Part shown: positions 34,026 to 42,344 of the stretch, piece after piece
Layout: each line of letters starts with the position of its first letter
Position numbering within the stretch: the first letter of the stretch is position 1
NCBI GenBank assembly: GCA_016866215.1
Contig: VGNE01000002.1
Location: forward strand, 55,888 to 119,887
Source of the DNA: Chloroflexota bacterium
GTDB taxonomy: Bacteria; Chloroflexota; Anaerolineae; Anaerolineales; Villigracilaceae
Length of the DNA: 64,000 bases
Reading direction: 5' to 3'
Translations under genes and position numbers: made by a program
Notes under the pieces: generated by a model
Told to the model about the DNA's origin: nothing
The model's database searches: none
What the model saw: only the letters and a program-made list of their open reading frames with translations

Positions 34026-34113
34026 GTAGACAGGTATACAAGTACACAGGTATACTAACCGTCTCAACTTGTTTACGTGTGTACATGTGTACATGTCTAC
34101 GTATTTACCCGTA
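34026..34113. repeat. Inverted octad array before the ctaB-like gene
   Basis: Left units are GTAGACAG, GTATACAA, GTACACAG and GTATACTA. Right units start TACGTGTG, TACATGTG, TACATGTC, TACGTATT and TACCCGTA, all at an 8-nt period. It ends 5 nt before AAGGAG of the next gene, exactly as at 16266-16327. Confidence 0.8.
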
Positions 34114-34129
34114 TCCCCAAGGAGACCCA

Positions 34130-34993
34130 ATGTCCATCTTTGCCGCCAAATTCCGCCACTATTGGAGTCTGACCAAACCCTCGCAATCGGGATTGCTGCT
34201 TGCAACGGGATTGGCAGGCTACATGAGCGCGCGTTGTCCCGTTTTTAATATCGGCACAATTCTCAGCCTGTCCGCCAGCCTGTTCCTCGCGATTGCGGGA
34301 AGCACCGTGCTCAACATGTGGTGGGATCGCGACATCGACGCGAAAATGGTGCGCACAAAAAAACGCGCCACATCAAAAGGATTGGTGGATGAAAACGAAG
34401 TCTTGCGCGCTGGCTTGATCCTTTCGGTGATCGGAGTCGGCTGGGCGGTCGCGATGGACGCGCTCTACGGTCTGATCGTATTTGCGGGTTTGTTCTTCGA
34501 TGTCCTCATCTACAGTATATGGCTCAAACGCCGCACCGCATGGAGCATCGTCTGGGGCGGCATTTCGGGTGCCATGCCCATACTGGCGGGGCGCGCACTC
34601 GGTCTCGGCGCAATTGACTGGATTGGTGTCACGCTCGCGCTCGGTATCCTCTTCTGGATTCCCACTCACACGCTGACCTTCAGCATGAAATTCGCCAAAG
34701 ACTATGCCGACGCCTGCGTGCCAACCTTCCCCTCCACATACGGGCTGACCGTCACTCGCGCCACCATCGCGATTTCATCTCTGCTGGCGGCAGTGGCCAT
34801 GGTCGTTGCGGGGTACGGCATCGGCATGACATGGGGTTTCCTGCGCCTGCTCGGTGTATTGTCAACAGGATTGCTCATGCTTGCAGTAACGATCACATTC
34901 AACCCATCCGAGCGTGTCAACTTCAGCTTGTTCAAGTACGCATCCATTTATATGCTCGCCGCAATGATCCTGGTTGTGCTTGAAGTGGTCTGA
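34130..34993 (+). CDS. ctaB: UbiA-family heme O synthase-like prenyltransferase
   Basis: The start ATG 34130 follows AAGGAG; 287 residues, about eight to nine helices. The first Asp-rich motif is seen as NMWWDRDIDAKMVRTKKR, typical of protoheme IX farnesyltransferase, and the second loop has KFAKDYADACVPTFPSTYG. CtaB adds farnesyl to heme B to give heme O for terminal oxidases. This fits the oxidase-like gene 1 kb upstream. The stop overlaps the next start (TGATG). Confidence 0.85.
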   Translation: MSIFAAKFRHYWSLTKPSQSGLLLATGLAGYMSARCPVFNIGTILSLSASLFLAIAGSTVLNMWWDRDIDAKMVRTKKRATSKGLVDENEVLRAGLILSVIGVGWAVAMDALYGLIVFAGLFFDVLIYSIWLKRRTAWSIVWGGISGAMPILAGRALGLGAIDWIGVTLALGILFWIPTHTLTFSMKFAKDYADACVPTFPSTYGLTVTRATIAISSLLAAVAMVVAGYGIGMTWGFLRLLGVLSTGLLMLAVTITFNPSERVNFSLFKYASIYMLAAMILVVLEVV

Positions 34994-35598
34994 TGAAATT
35001 AACCTCCAGTGACCGCGTCCTTCTGCTGTTCACCGCCCTGCTCGCCTCCTACCAGGTGGCAGTCGGTATGGACGGCTTTTCAGCGCTGCCTATCATCGCC
35101 TATACAATCGGTTTTGGAGTCCTGCTGATTGCCGCGCTGCTGATTTTTATTTTGGGCTTCGACGTGCTGGACTCCCCCGTCGTGGTCATCGTCTCGACGG
35201 TCATTCCGCTTGCTTTATCGCTAGGTCTTGTCTGGCAGCACCTCGCCTCTTATCGGACCTCGTACCTGCTCTTCACCATCATCGGTTTCCTCGCTGTGGC
35301 ATGGACCCGCTCGATCCAAATGCAAAATAAACTGCCCGTCATCATCCTTGCCATTACTCATGGCATTGCAGGCATGACGATATTCCTGCTCCCTATCATC
35401 CTCTCCATTCAGGGAGGCATGAAACCGTTATTCTCCCTGGTCGGGGTCGGCGGCGCGTTGATCGGCATAGGCGGGTTGCTGCTCTCCTTCTTGAAAACAG
35501 GGAAGCCGATATTATCAAGAGGGACGATCATGAGATTGTTCCCCATCCTGCTGCTGGTGACAACGGCACTTTTTGTAGCAGGTTTCCAATATGGATGA
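34993..35598 (+). CDS. Six-helix membrane protein, paralogue of the 30764 gene product
   Basis: A 201-residue protein translated from an ATG that shares one base with the ctaB-like stop. Its pattern GFGVLLIAALLIFILGFDVLDSP ... THGIAGMTIFLLP ... GVGGALIGIGGLL parallels the product of 30764-31363. The function is unknown; the module position suggests a role with the oxidase-like protein. A terminator follows immediately. Confidence 0.6.
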   Translation: MKLTSSDRVLLLFTALLASYQVAVGMDGFSALPIIAYTIGFGVLLIAALLIFILGFDVLDSPVVVIVSTVIPLALSLGLVWQHLASYRTSYLLFTIIGFLAVAWTRSIQMQNKLPVIILAITHGIAGMTIFLLPIILSIQGGMKPLFSLVGVGGALIGIGGLLLSFLKTGKPILSRGTIMRLFPILLLVTTALFVAGFQYG

Positions 35599-35602
35599 CA
35601 CT

Positions 35603-35634
35603 CAGGTCACGCTTCAAGCGTGGCCTGATTTTTT
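35603..35634 (+). terminator. Intrinsic terminator ending the Crp-linked cluster
   Basis: CAGGTCACGC...GCGTGGCCTG stem followed by ATTTTTT. It separates the cluster from the gene at 35652 and shows that the frame reaching back to 35595 is not the real start of that gene. Confidence 0.85.
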
Positions 35635-35651
35635 CTATGAAAGGAGTAAAA

Positions 35652-36338
35652 ATGTCCCCAAATAGTTTCTTCGCGAAGTTCCTCCGCTTCATCGGCATTG
35701 TGTTGATGGGGTTGACAGGCGGGTTCACCCTGCTTGGAGGCATTGGCACGACCTGCGCCGCGCTCTTCCCCACCCGCTATGAAAGCATGGCCGCGCTGGC
35801 CTCGTTCCAATGGTTGTATATTCTCTTCGTCATTACAGGGATTGCCATCGGTGTTTGGGGGATTTGGGCAACTATCAAACTCGTAAGAGGCGCATCTGAT
35901 TCATACAAGATGAGCATTCAAGCATTGATCGCGGGTGTTTTGGTCGGTGGATACCACATCTACATGTCGCGTATGTTACGCGGCAAATCCATGCCTGTGG
36001 ATGCAGTGGTGTACGTCACCATCCTCACGCTGGCGATCTTCCTGCTCTTCCGCCTCCCCTACATCTGGCAGGGCGTGAATTTCAGCAAGAGCAGCACAAG
36101 GAGCAACCTGCCCGCAGGCGGGGCGGCGGCAATTGCGCTTGGCATCCTCACGCTCACCATTCAATATACAATGGCTTCCACGCACACATGGGGCAGCGTG
36201 AATTACGCGGATGTGTTGAACACATCCATGACGGGGAGCGGGGTTGGTTTATTGCTTTTTGGTGCGGGGATATTTGTCAGTGTGAGCCGTGTTTGGGAAA
36301 CGACGTGCAGTTCCCAAGTTCAGGAAAGAAGCGCGTAA
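35652..36338 (+). CDS. Polytopic membrane protein, unknown (228 aa)
   Basis: The start ATG 35652 follows AAGGAGTAAAA and lies just after the terminator stem; an upstream ATG at 35595 would have to be translated through the terminator and has no ribosome-binding site. There are about six helices (FIGIVLMGLTGGFTLLGGIGTTCAALF and others). No family is recognised. It may be transcribed by read-through or from a promoter inside the preceding gene. Confidence 0.55.
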   Translation: MSPNSFFAKFLRFIGIVLMGLTGGFTLLGGIGTTCAALFPTRYESMAALASFQWLYILFVITGIAIGVWGIWATIKLVRGASDSYKMSIQALIAGVLVGGYHIYMSRMLRGKSMPVDAVVYVTILTLAIFLLFRLPYIWQGVNFSKSSTRSNLPAGGAAAIALGILTLTIQYTMASTHTWGSVNYADVLNTSMTGSGVGLLLFGAGIFVSVSRVWETTCSSQVQERSA

Positions 36339-36376
36339 ACAAGCACATCCCTGTCAACTTGGCGGGGATGTGCATT

Positions 36377-36868
36377 TTATTTTTCCAGGTTATCTGTCAC
36401 ATTGACAGAGCCTGCTTTTCGCATCTGATCTTCCTGAACCATGCGAATGCCATTGCTGACCTGGCCGCTTAATTTTGCAATTTGATCCTGCAATTGCATG
36501 AGCGTGTCTATTACATAGTTATCCGCGTCGGCACGGGTGGCTTCGGCTTCGGAGCGCGCCTGCCCGATGATCTGGTCTGCGCGGCGCTGGGCCTCCAGCG
36601 CGATCGTATCCTTCTGGGTCATTTGGTCAGCTTTATCGCGCGCAATCTGCAAAGTGCGATTGACTTCCTCCTGCGCCTGTGCCATAACACGGTCTCGCTG
36701 AGCGATGACCTGCTGCGCCTTTTTCACTTCTTCGGGGACGGTGATGCGCATCTGGTCGATCAATTCCAACATGCGGTCTTCATCCACAACGACATTGTGC
36801 GTAAAAGGCACGGACTTCGCGTCGTTGAAGAGTTCTTCCAAGCGGTCAATGAGTTGCAAAATGTCCAT
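36377..36868 (-). CDS. Coiled-coil protein next to coaD (DivIVA/AtpF-like helix)
   Basis: A 163-residue soluble protein: an N-terminal MDILQLIDRLEELFNDAKSVPF helix, then a long Ala/Glu/Arg-rich coiled coil (VKKAQQVIAQRDRVMAQAQEEVNRTLQIARDKAD). It resembles DivIVA-type or ATP synthase b-like helices but has no membrane anchor. Similar genes lie beside coaD in related bacteria. A cell-division or scaffolding role is only a guess. Confidence 0.6.
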   Translation of the reverse strand: MDILQLIDRLEELFNDAKSVPFTHNVVVDEDRMLELIDQMRITVPEEVKKAQQVIAQRDRVMAQAQEEVNRTLQIARDKADQMTQKDTIALEAQRRADQIIGQARSEAEATRADADNYVIDTLMQLQDQIAKLSGQVSNGIRMVQEDQMRKAGSVNVTDNLEK

Positions 36869-36913
36869 AGGGTACTCGTGAAGGTATTTTTATTTATCCA
36901 ATTCTAGCACAGA

Positions 36914-37432
36914 TTAATCGCGCAAGGCATTGGGAGGAGATTGCTCTTCCATACTAATTACTTTTTCCTTCAGGGCTTTTTCAACAAACGGCGGCACCAT
37001 GCTGGAGACATCGCCATTGAGCGTGGCGATCTCACGGACTGTGGTTGATGATAAAAATGTGTGCTGTTCAGCCGTGATGAGTGCGACGGTTTCAACGGCG
37101 TCTTTCGCAAGGCGCTGATTGGCAAGCGCCATGCGGAATTCAAATTCAAAATCAGAAAACACGCGCAAACCGCGCACAATGACCTGGGCGTCTATCGCGC
37201 GGGCGAAGTCAATCGTCAAGCCGCTGTAGCCCGTCACTTTGATCTTGGGGTTGTCCTTGAATGCTTCGGAAACCAGGGCGATGCGTTCTTCAGGCGAAAA
37301 CAACAGGGATTTCAACGGCTTGTCATACACCGCCATGACAATTTCGTCAAACACTTTTGCGGCGCGTGAAGCAATGTCTATGTGCCCATAGTGGATCGGG
37401 TCGAAGGTTCCGGGAAATAAGGCTCTAACCAT
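36914..37432 (-). CDS. coaD: Phosphopantetheine adenylyltransferase
   Basis: A 172-residue protein. The nucleotidyltransferase motif ALFPGTFDPIHYGHID (HxGH) and the C-terminal LSSTTVREIA motif are those of CoaD, which transfers AMP to 4'-phosphopantetheine in coenzyme A synthesis. The fingerprint residues are complete, although the usual VTNGH reads IHYGH. It starts 4 nt from a large octad array that fills the gap to recG. Confidence 0.93.
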   Translation of the reverse strand: MVRALFPGTFDPIHYGHIDIASRAAKVFDEIVMAVYDKPLKSLLFSPEERIALVSEAFKDNPKIKVTGYSGLTIDFARAIDAQVIVRGLRVFSDFEFEFRMALANQRLAKDAVETVALITAEQHTFLSSTTVREIATLNGDVSSMVPPFVEKALKEKVISMEEQSPPNALRD

Positions 37433-37435
37433 AAT

Positions 37436-37617
37436 TAGTTTGATAGTTATTTAGTTTTGTAGTTTTGTAGTTGTTTAGTTTTGTAGTTGTTTAGTTTTAT
37501 AGTTATTTAGTTTCTGGTTTCGCAAGTTGCGCTCGCAAAACTAAAAACTACTGAACTAATGAACCCTTCAACTACTTAACTATCTAACTACCTAACTATC
37601 TAAACTATTCAACTAAC
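37436..37617. repeat. Large inverted octad array between coaD and recG
   Basis: Ten consecutive TAGTTNNN octads (37436-37515), a 21-nt centre with GCAAGTTGCGCTCGC, then ten NAACTANN units (37537-37617, one of 9 nt). The right arm is the inverted form of the left and reaches across the recG stop codon. Confidence 0.95.
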
Positions 37618-40137
37618 ATCTCCTTTGGCGCCGCCCCAGAATCTTTCAAAGGCTTCAGCGAGCAGCGCATGTTCAGGCTGGCTCAGATCAGGATCGCGCT
37701 CAAATAAGGCCTGCGCTTGGGCGCGTGCTTTTTCGATCAAGACCACATCGGTGATGCTTGCCATCTTTAATGGAATGGCATGACCGGCCTGACGCGTTCC
37801 TAAAAATTCACCGGGGCCGCGGATCTTCAGATCAAGGTCGGCAAGGTCAAAGCCGCTGTTGGTGCTGACCATGGCTTGCAGGCGTTCATTCTCGGTTGCA
37901 TCTTCATGCGTGGGGATCAGCAAACAGGTGGATTGCACCGAGCCGCGCCCCACTCGTCCGCGCAGTTGATGAAGCTGTGCCAAACCAAAACGGTCTGCGC
38001 CTTCGATCATCATCACGGTGGAGTTCGGCACATCCACACCTACTTCGACTACTGTGGTCGAAACAAGAATGTCAAATTCCTTATCTCGGAATTTCAACAT
38101 GACTTCATCTTTTTCGCTCGGCTTCATGCGCCCATGCAATAAGCCGAGTTTCAGGTCGGGGAATACTTCTTTTGAAAGCGTGTCAAAATCATCCACTGCG
38201 GAACGGGCATCGATCTTCTCACTTTCATCAATCAACGGATAAACGATAAACCCCTGATTGCCATTTTTGATCTGTGCGCGGATCATGGTGTAGGCGCGTT
38301 CGCGTTCCTGCGGACGAAGGACATAGGTGCTGATCGGTTGTCTTCCCGCGGGCATCACATCGATCACAGAAATATCGAGGTCGCCAAACACGGTCAACGC
38401 CAGCGAGCGCGGAATGGGCGTGGCGGTCATCACCATCAAATGCGGGTTCGTGCCTTTACTGCGAAGTTCCTTGCGCTGTTCAACCCCAAAGCGATGTTGT
38501 TCATCGATCACAACAAATTGCAAATCCTTAAACTTGACCGGCTCTTCAATGACCGCATGTGTGCCGATGACGATTTTAACCGAGCCATCCATCAAACCCT
38601 GACGGATCGCTTCCTTCTCACCTTCCGTTGTGCTGCCCACCAGCAAGCGGATTTCACCCTGTTGCAGCGCGCCGCCATCGCCTGCCAGCAAGTTGACGAA
38701 GGTGCGATAATGTTGTTCCGCCAAAATGGAGGTTGGCGCCATGATCGCGGCTTGCGCTCCCGCGCTGACGATGAGTGCGGCGGCTAAAGCCGCTACGACG
38801 GTCTTGCCTGAACCGACATCGCCTTGCACCAGTCTGTTCATGGGTTTGCCAGAGTCTAGATCTGCGCGGATGTCTGCAAGGGTTGTTTGTTGGGCAGATG
38901 TCAATGTGAAGGGCAGGCTTGCCAAATGCGTACCCAGCCACTCGTCCGAGATGGAGAAGCGGCGGGCTTCCACAGATTTCCAATCCCGTTTTTGGCGCAG
39001 CACTCCCATTTGTAAATAGAAGATTTCATCAAATCCCAAACGCTCACGCGCAAGTTTGAGCCTGGCCTGAGAATCAGGAAAGTGGATTTGAGTCAATGCT
39101 TCGCTGAGTGAAACAAGTTGCGCGGCACGTTTGATCGTATCGGGAAGCGCATCCACAACGGCTGGCGCCCAATATGTGATGACCTGATTCATTTGATTGC
39201 GCAGCCACTTTTGGGTGATGCGTTCGGTCAGCGAATAAATTGGGACAATGCGGTTGGTGTGCAGGTTTTCTACTTCAATGGGTTCCCAATCCGGGCTGTT
39301 CATCACGATGCGGCCGAGATACTGGTCAATTTTTCCAGACACGGAAATCGCATCGCCTTGCTTGAAGCGATTCATCAACCAGGGTTGGTTGAAAAATGAA
39401 ATGCGGAGTGAGCCTGTGCCGTCGCTGAGGATGGCTTCAATGAGAGATGATTTACCGCCGCGAATGGGACGAGTATGCACGCTTTGGATCGTTCCAAGCA
39501 CCGTGACCACATCGTTATACATCAACGCCTGGATCGGTTTGAGCTGGCTGTAGTCTTCATACCGGCGCGGGAAGTAATACAACATATCGCCGAGGGTTTG
39601 CATCCCAAGATTTTCAAGTGATTCCGCATTCCTGGGTCCGACGCCTTGAAGCACAGTCAATTTTGCATTGAGCGCGGCCGGGGTCTGGCTATGCTTTGCG
39701 CCTGCCACAGATTCGGAACGCGGTTGTGGGACCTGGCGAGGTTTCTGTTGGCGCTGTTGTGGTTGGGGTCGTTGAGCGGGTCGCGGCGCAGGCTTTTCAC
39801 CCTCTGGTTTTAATTCTTGTGGAGGCGGGGCGGCACTGACTTGCGGAGGCGGTTGTTGCGCTTGCTTTGTTTTTTGTCCCGCTTCGGGATAGGTTTCAGC
39901 AATTCGTTTCCAAAGTCCCTTGAGGGATTCTGCCCGTCCATCCGCACTGAGTTTTTCGTAGGAACGCAAACGCGCCACCACAGCTTGGATTACTTCCTCG
40001 GTAATGCCTTCAGCGCGGGCTTCACCCTCCCAAAAATCAAGCATTTTGGCGAGTCCGCCAATAATGGCAGTGTTCGTGTATTTGTTTTCGTGTTCGAGGC
40101 GAAAGAATTTTCTAAGCTTTTCCAGGGAGGGTTGCAT
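37609..40137 (-). CDS. recG: ATP-dependent DNA helicase RecG
   Basis: An 842-residue protein. The wedge/OB domain (TVLQGVGPRNAESLENLGMQTLGDMLYYFPRRYEDYS), Walker A GDVGSGKT, the DEQH box VVIDEQHRFGV, TATPIPRSLALT and the C-terminal RecG motif (RGPGEFLGTRQAG) are intact. RecG remodels stalled forks and D-loops. It has about 150 extra N-terminal residues: a helical part and a Pro/Gln-rich linker. The ATG at 40137 has TAAAAT 6 nt upstream. The stop lies inside the octad array. Confidence 0.95.
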   Translation of the reverse strand: MQPSLEKLRKFFRLEHENKYTNTAIIGGLAKMLDFWEGEARAEGITEEVIQAVVARLRSYEKLSADGRAESLKGLWKRIAETYPEAGQKTKQAQQPPPQVSAAPPPQELKPEGEKPAPRPAQRPQPQQRQQKPRQVPQPRSESVAGAKHSQTPAALNAKLTVLQGVGPRNAESLENLGMQTLGDMLYYFPRRYEDYSQLKPIQALMYNDVVTVLGTIQSVHTRPIRGGKSSLIEAILSDGTGSLRISFFNQPWLMNRFKQGDAISVSGKIDQYLGRIVMNSPDWEPIEVENLHTNRIVPIYSLTERITQKWLRNQMNQVITYWAPAVVDALPDTIKRAAQLVSLSEALTQIHFPDSQARLKLARERLGFDEIFYLQMGVLRQKRDWKSVEARRFSISDEWLGTHLASLPFTLTSAQQTTLADIRADLDSGKPMNRLVQGDVGSGKTVVAALAAALIVSAGAQAAIMAPTSILAEQHYRTFVNLLAGDGGALQQGEIRLLVGSTTEGEKEAIRQGLMDGSVKIVIGTHAVIEEPVKFKDLQFVVIDEQHRFGVEQRKELRSKGTNPHLMVMTATPIPRSLALTVFGDLDISVIDVMPAGRQPISTYVLRPQERERAYTMIRAQIKNGNQGFIVYPLIDESEKIDARSAVDDFDTLSKEVFPDLKLGLLHGRMKPSEKDEVMLKFRDKEFDILVSTTVVEVGVDVPNSTVMMIEGADRFGLAQLHQLRGRVGRGSVQSTCLLIPTHEDATENERLQAMVSTNSGFDLADLDLKIRGPGEFLGTRQAGHAIPLKMASITDVVLIEKARAQAQALFERDPDLSQPEHALLAEAFERFWGGAKGDVS

Positions 40138-40143
40138 GGGTCA

Positions 40144-40149
40144 ATTTTA
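40144..40149 (-). promoter_or_regulatory. -10 box of leaderless recG
   Basis: Minus-strand TAAAAT ends 6 nt before the recG ATG. Confidence 0.5.
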
Positions 40150-40231
40150 TCATGGGGGAGGAAGTCAAGGATAAAGGATGATAGACACGACGGGTGGATG
40201 CAGTTTTTTGCGAGGGCTATGGGTGAATTTT

Positions 40232-41902
40232 CTATTCCTGACTTAAGCCTGTGACATTCTGGATTTCTTTGAAAATAGTTTCCTGCCGCCAATTGAGGAA
40301 GGTTTCAAAGTCATCCTCCCGAAATGGAGAATCTTTTCCAGAAGGAAGCAAATGTGAATCCAACAATTCTGTGAATTTAAGATTGCCCCGCTCTTTGCGA
40401 ATTTCCTCTAGGTAATCAGATGGCGCACGATCACTAATTAGTATATTGGTAGTACGGTCAATCAATGTATGGTTAAGAACACAATCACGCAGGCGGGGAG
40501 TAACTCCCTGACGTTCAAGATACTTGTTTGGGAAAATATGGTGATCGTCCACATGATTATCGTTTATAACAGCAAGTGTAAGATGTTTGTGGCTGTGAAA
40601 ATCGTGTGAACGATGGCGCATGATTAACGCAATCGTTCCGCGATAGACAGCCCGCTGGCGTGATGTAGTGTCACGCAAAATAGCAGGGTCAAAGCGGAAT
40701 GATCTGACAGATTCGGGCACATCGCCGCCATTAATCCAACGCGTCACTTCGCCGAAATCCAATGCAGATTGACTGTTTGCTGCACTTTCATATTTTTGCC
40801 CATAAATGGAACACCAGAACCAGCGGTTGATCTTATCGCGGGCAGTTCCAATTTTGGGTCCAGTTAATTTCAAAGTCCGAGCGAAGATCGCGGCCATCGG
40901 AACAACAATAGTAATGTAAGGAAGCCATAACGGCGTAAGAACACCACAGTCCTCCTGTATAAATTTCAAGGCCTTACCAAGTCCTTCAATAGCATCGTCC
41001 CAATGCTGTTCGACAATACTCTTATCCAAATTCAGGACTTCAGAACGCTTACAAGATGGAGCAGAGCGAGCAATTAATGAGACTATTTGCAGACTGTAAT
41101 ATGGGTCAATATTAAAATCAAGAATGACAGGATATTTTTCAACGGCATTATCCCAACGTTGACGCAGATTAAGATTCTGGTGCCAAAATCTCGCAGTCAA
41201 TAATTCAAATGGGCTTAGCTTTACGCCAGTACGATTTAGTGTCTCGAAAATTGTGCAAACAGCCTCGGCGCCTGTACTGTCAGAAAGTGTAACCACAGGA
41301 AAACGATAATCATCAATTGTTTGAATGGATGAATAAACCCCATCAAGGCGATCTTCCAATTTTATACGTGCTTCTGCATCGGACTGGAGGCGCGATACTT
41401 TTTTAACCCATTTAATATATTCCCCCGCACCGTCTTTCAAGATACTTAATGGCAGGATCAACTCCTTCGCTTGATATTCAAAATTGTCATATTTTTTGAT
41501 CTGTTTACGATTTGCTGGGATATGAAAAATTGAATCCTCAAAATCCTTATTATCGAGAAGGTTTTGTAAATTGAGATAATAACGACTTTCTCCAATTCCA
41601 TAAAACGCCTGGTATAGCGATGTGAGGCGTTGTTGTCCGTCCAGGACAAGGTAAATTGGCTTAAGACCGTTCAAAGCAGGAGCGCCTTCAAACTCCCGAT
41701 AGGCAAAAAGATTCTGTGTATTTCGAATACGAAGCAAACTGCCCGCAGGGTAATTCTCCGCGATGGAAATAATTAATTCCATGGTCATGTTTGGATCCCA
41801 AACAAAATTGCGCTGGAAGTCTGGCAGAACAGTTTCGCCTCCATTGATCTGGCGAAGGAGTTCTTTTAATTCTCTGGGGTTAGTATCTTCGTAAAGATTC
41901 AT
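40232..41902 (-). CDS. DUF262/DUF1524 (GmrSD-like) protein
   Basis: A 556-residue protein. The N-terminal DUF262 ParB-like NTPase/nuclease domain shows VLPDFQRNFVW and LVLDGQQRLTSLYQAF. The C-terminal part has the HNH-like DUF1524 motif NDNHVDDHHIFPNKYL. This is the layout of GmrSD-type enzymes, NTP-dependent nucleases that attack modified phage DNA. The ATG overlaps the nucleotidyltransferase stop (ATGA), so the pair is coupled. An anti-phage role is inferred from the family. Confidence 0.85.
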   Translation of the reverse strand: MNLYEDTNPRELKELLRQINGGETVLPDFQRNFVWDPNMTMELIISIAENYPAGSLLRIRNTQNLFAYREFEGAPALNGLKPIYLVLDGQQRLTSLYQAFYGIGESRYYLNLQNLLDNKDFEDSIFHIPANRKQIKKYDNFEYQAKELILPLSILKDGAGEYIKWVKKVSRLQSDAEARIKLEDRLDGVYSSIQTIDDYRFPVVTLSDSTGAEAVCTIFETLNRTGVKLSPFELLTARFWHQNLNLRQRWDNAVEKYPVILDFNIDPYYSLQIVSLIARSAPSCKRSEVLNLDKSIVEQHWDDAIEGLGKALKFIQEDCGVLTPLWLPYITIVVPMAAIFARTLKLTGPKIGTARDKINRWFWCSIYGQKYESAANSQSALDFGEVTRWINGGDVPESVRSFRFDPAILRDTTSRQRAVYRGTIALIMRHRSHDFHSHKHLTLAVINDNHVDDHHIFPNKYLERQGVTPRLRDCVLNHTLIDRTTNILISDRAPSDYLEEIRKERGNLKFTELLDSHLLPSGKDSPFREDDFETFLNWRQETIFKEIQNVTGLSQE

Positions 41903-42330
41903 GGTTTTACCTCATATGTAGGGATGATTAACGCACCCCCTTTCAACAAAAGGTCGGCGGATTCGATGGCTTCTCCTGCTCTAAACAGCAACAGACTGGT
42001 TTCTTCTTTATAGAGTTTAATGCCCTCGTTTTTTACATTGCGAAGTAAAGGCTTTTTACCCAATCGCCAGTCTCGTTCGCGTATGAACATCGGGCTGACT
42101 GTGATTAGATAATCCAAAGAAAGATCGCTGACTAAATCCGCTGTTCGGCTGATTTCTGAGCTGTGAAATCTGAACGTGTTCAACACGACCAGAATATCAA
42201 GATCGGAGCCATCTTCGTTGTCACCTCGCGCATAGGAACCAAACAAATACATGGCTGTCAGACGCTCTCCGTACAAACGTTTGAGGCGTTGCTTGAATTT
42301 TTTTAATATTTTGCGAATATCTTCAGGCAT
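41899..42330 (-). CDS. MNT-type nucleotidyltransferase fused to a truncated HEPN start
   Basis: A 143-residue protein. YLFGSYARGDNEDGSDLDILVVL is the GSxARG...D-x-D minimal nucleotidyltransferase motif of MNT antitoxins, which AMPylate HEPN toxins. The C-terminal piece SLLLFRAGEAIESADLLLKGG looks like the beginning of a HEPN domain that stops abruptly after about 25 residues and is followed by the DUF262 start. So the HEPN gene seems to have been lost or replaced. The start has TAATAT 6 nt upstream. Confidence 0.75.
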   Translation of the reverse strand: MPEDIRKILKKFKQRLKRLYGERLTAMYLFGSYARGDNEDGSDLDILVVLNTFRFHSSEISRTADLVSDLSLDYLITVSPMFIRERDWRLGKKPLLRNVKNEGIKLYKEETSLLLFRAGEAIESADLLLKGGALIIPTYEVKP

Positions 42331-42336
42331 ATTTTA

Positions 42337-42342
42337 ATATTA
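42337..42342 (-). promoter_or_regulatory. -10 box of leaderless nucleotidyltransferase gene
   Basis: Minus-strand TAATAT ends 6 nt before ATG 42330, in the 14-nt gap after degV. Confidence 0.45.
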
Positions 42343-42344
42343 CA

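Noticed and set aside
35595..35651. A start at 35595 for the membrane protein at 35652
   Set aside because: The stretch contains an intrinsic terminator, and the ribosome-binding site AAGGAG belongs to 35652.
37436..37617. CRISPR array
   Set aside because: Units are 8 nt with no spacers, the second half is inverted, and no cas gene is present.
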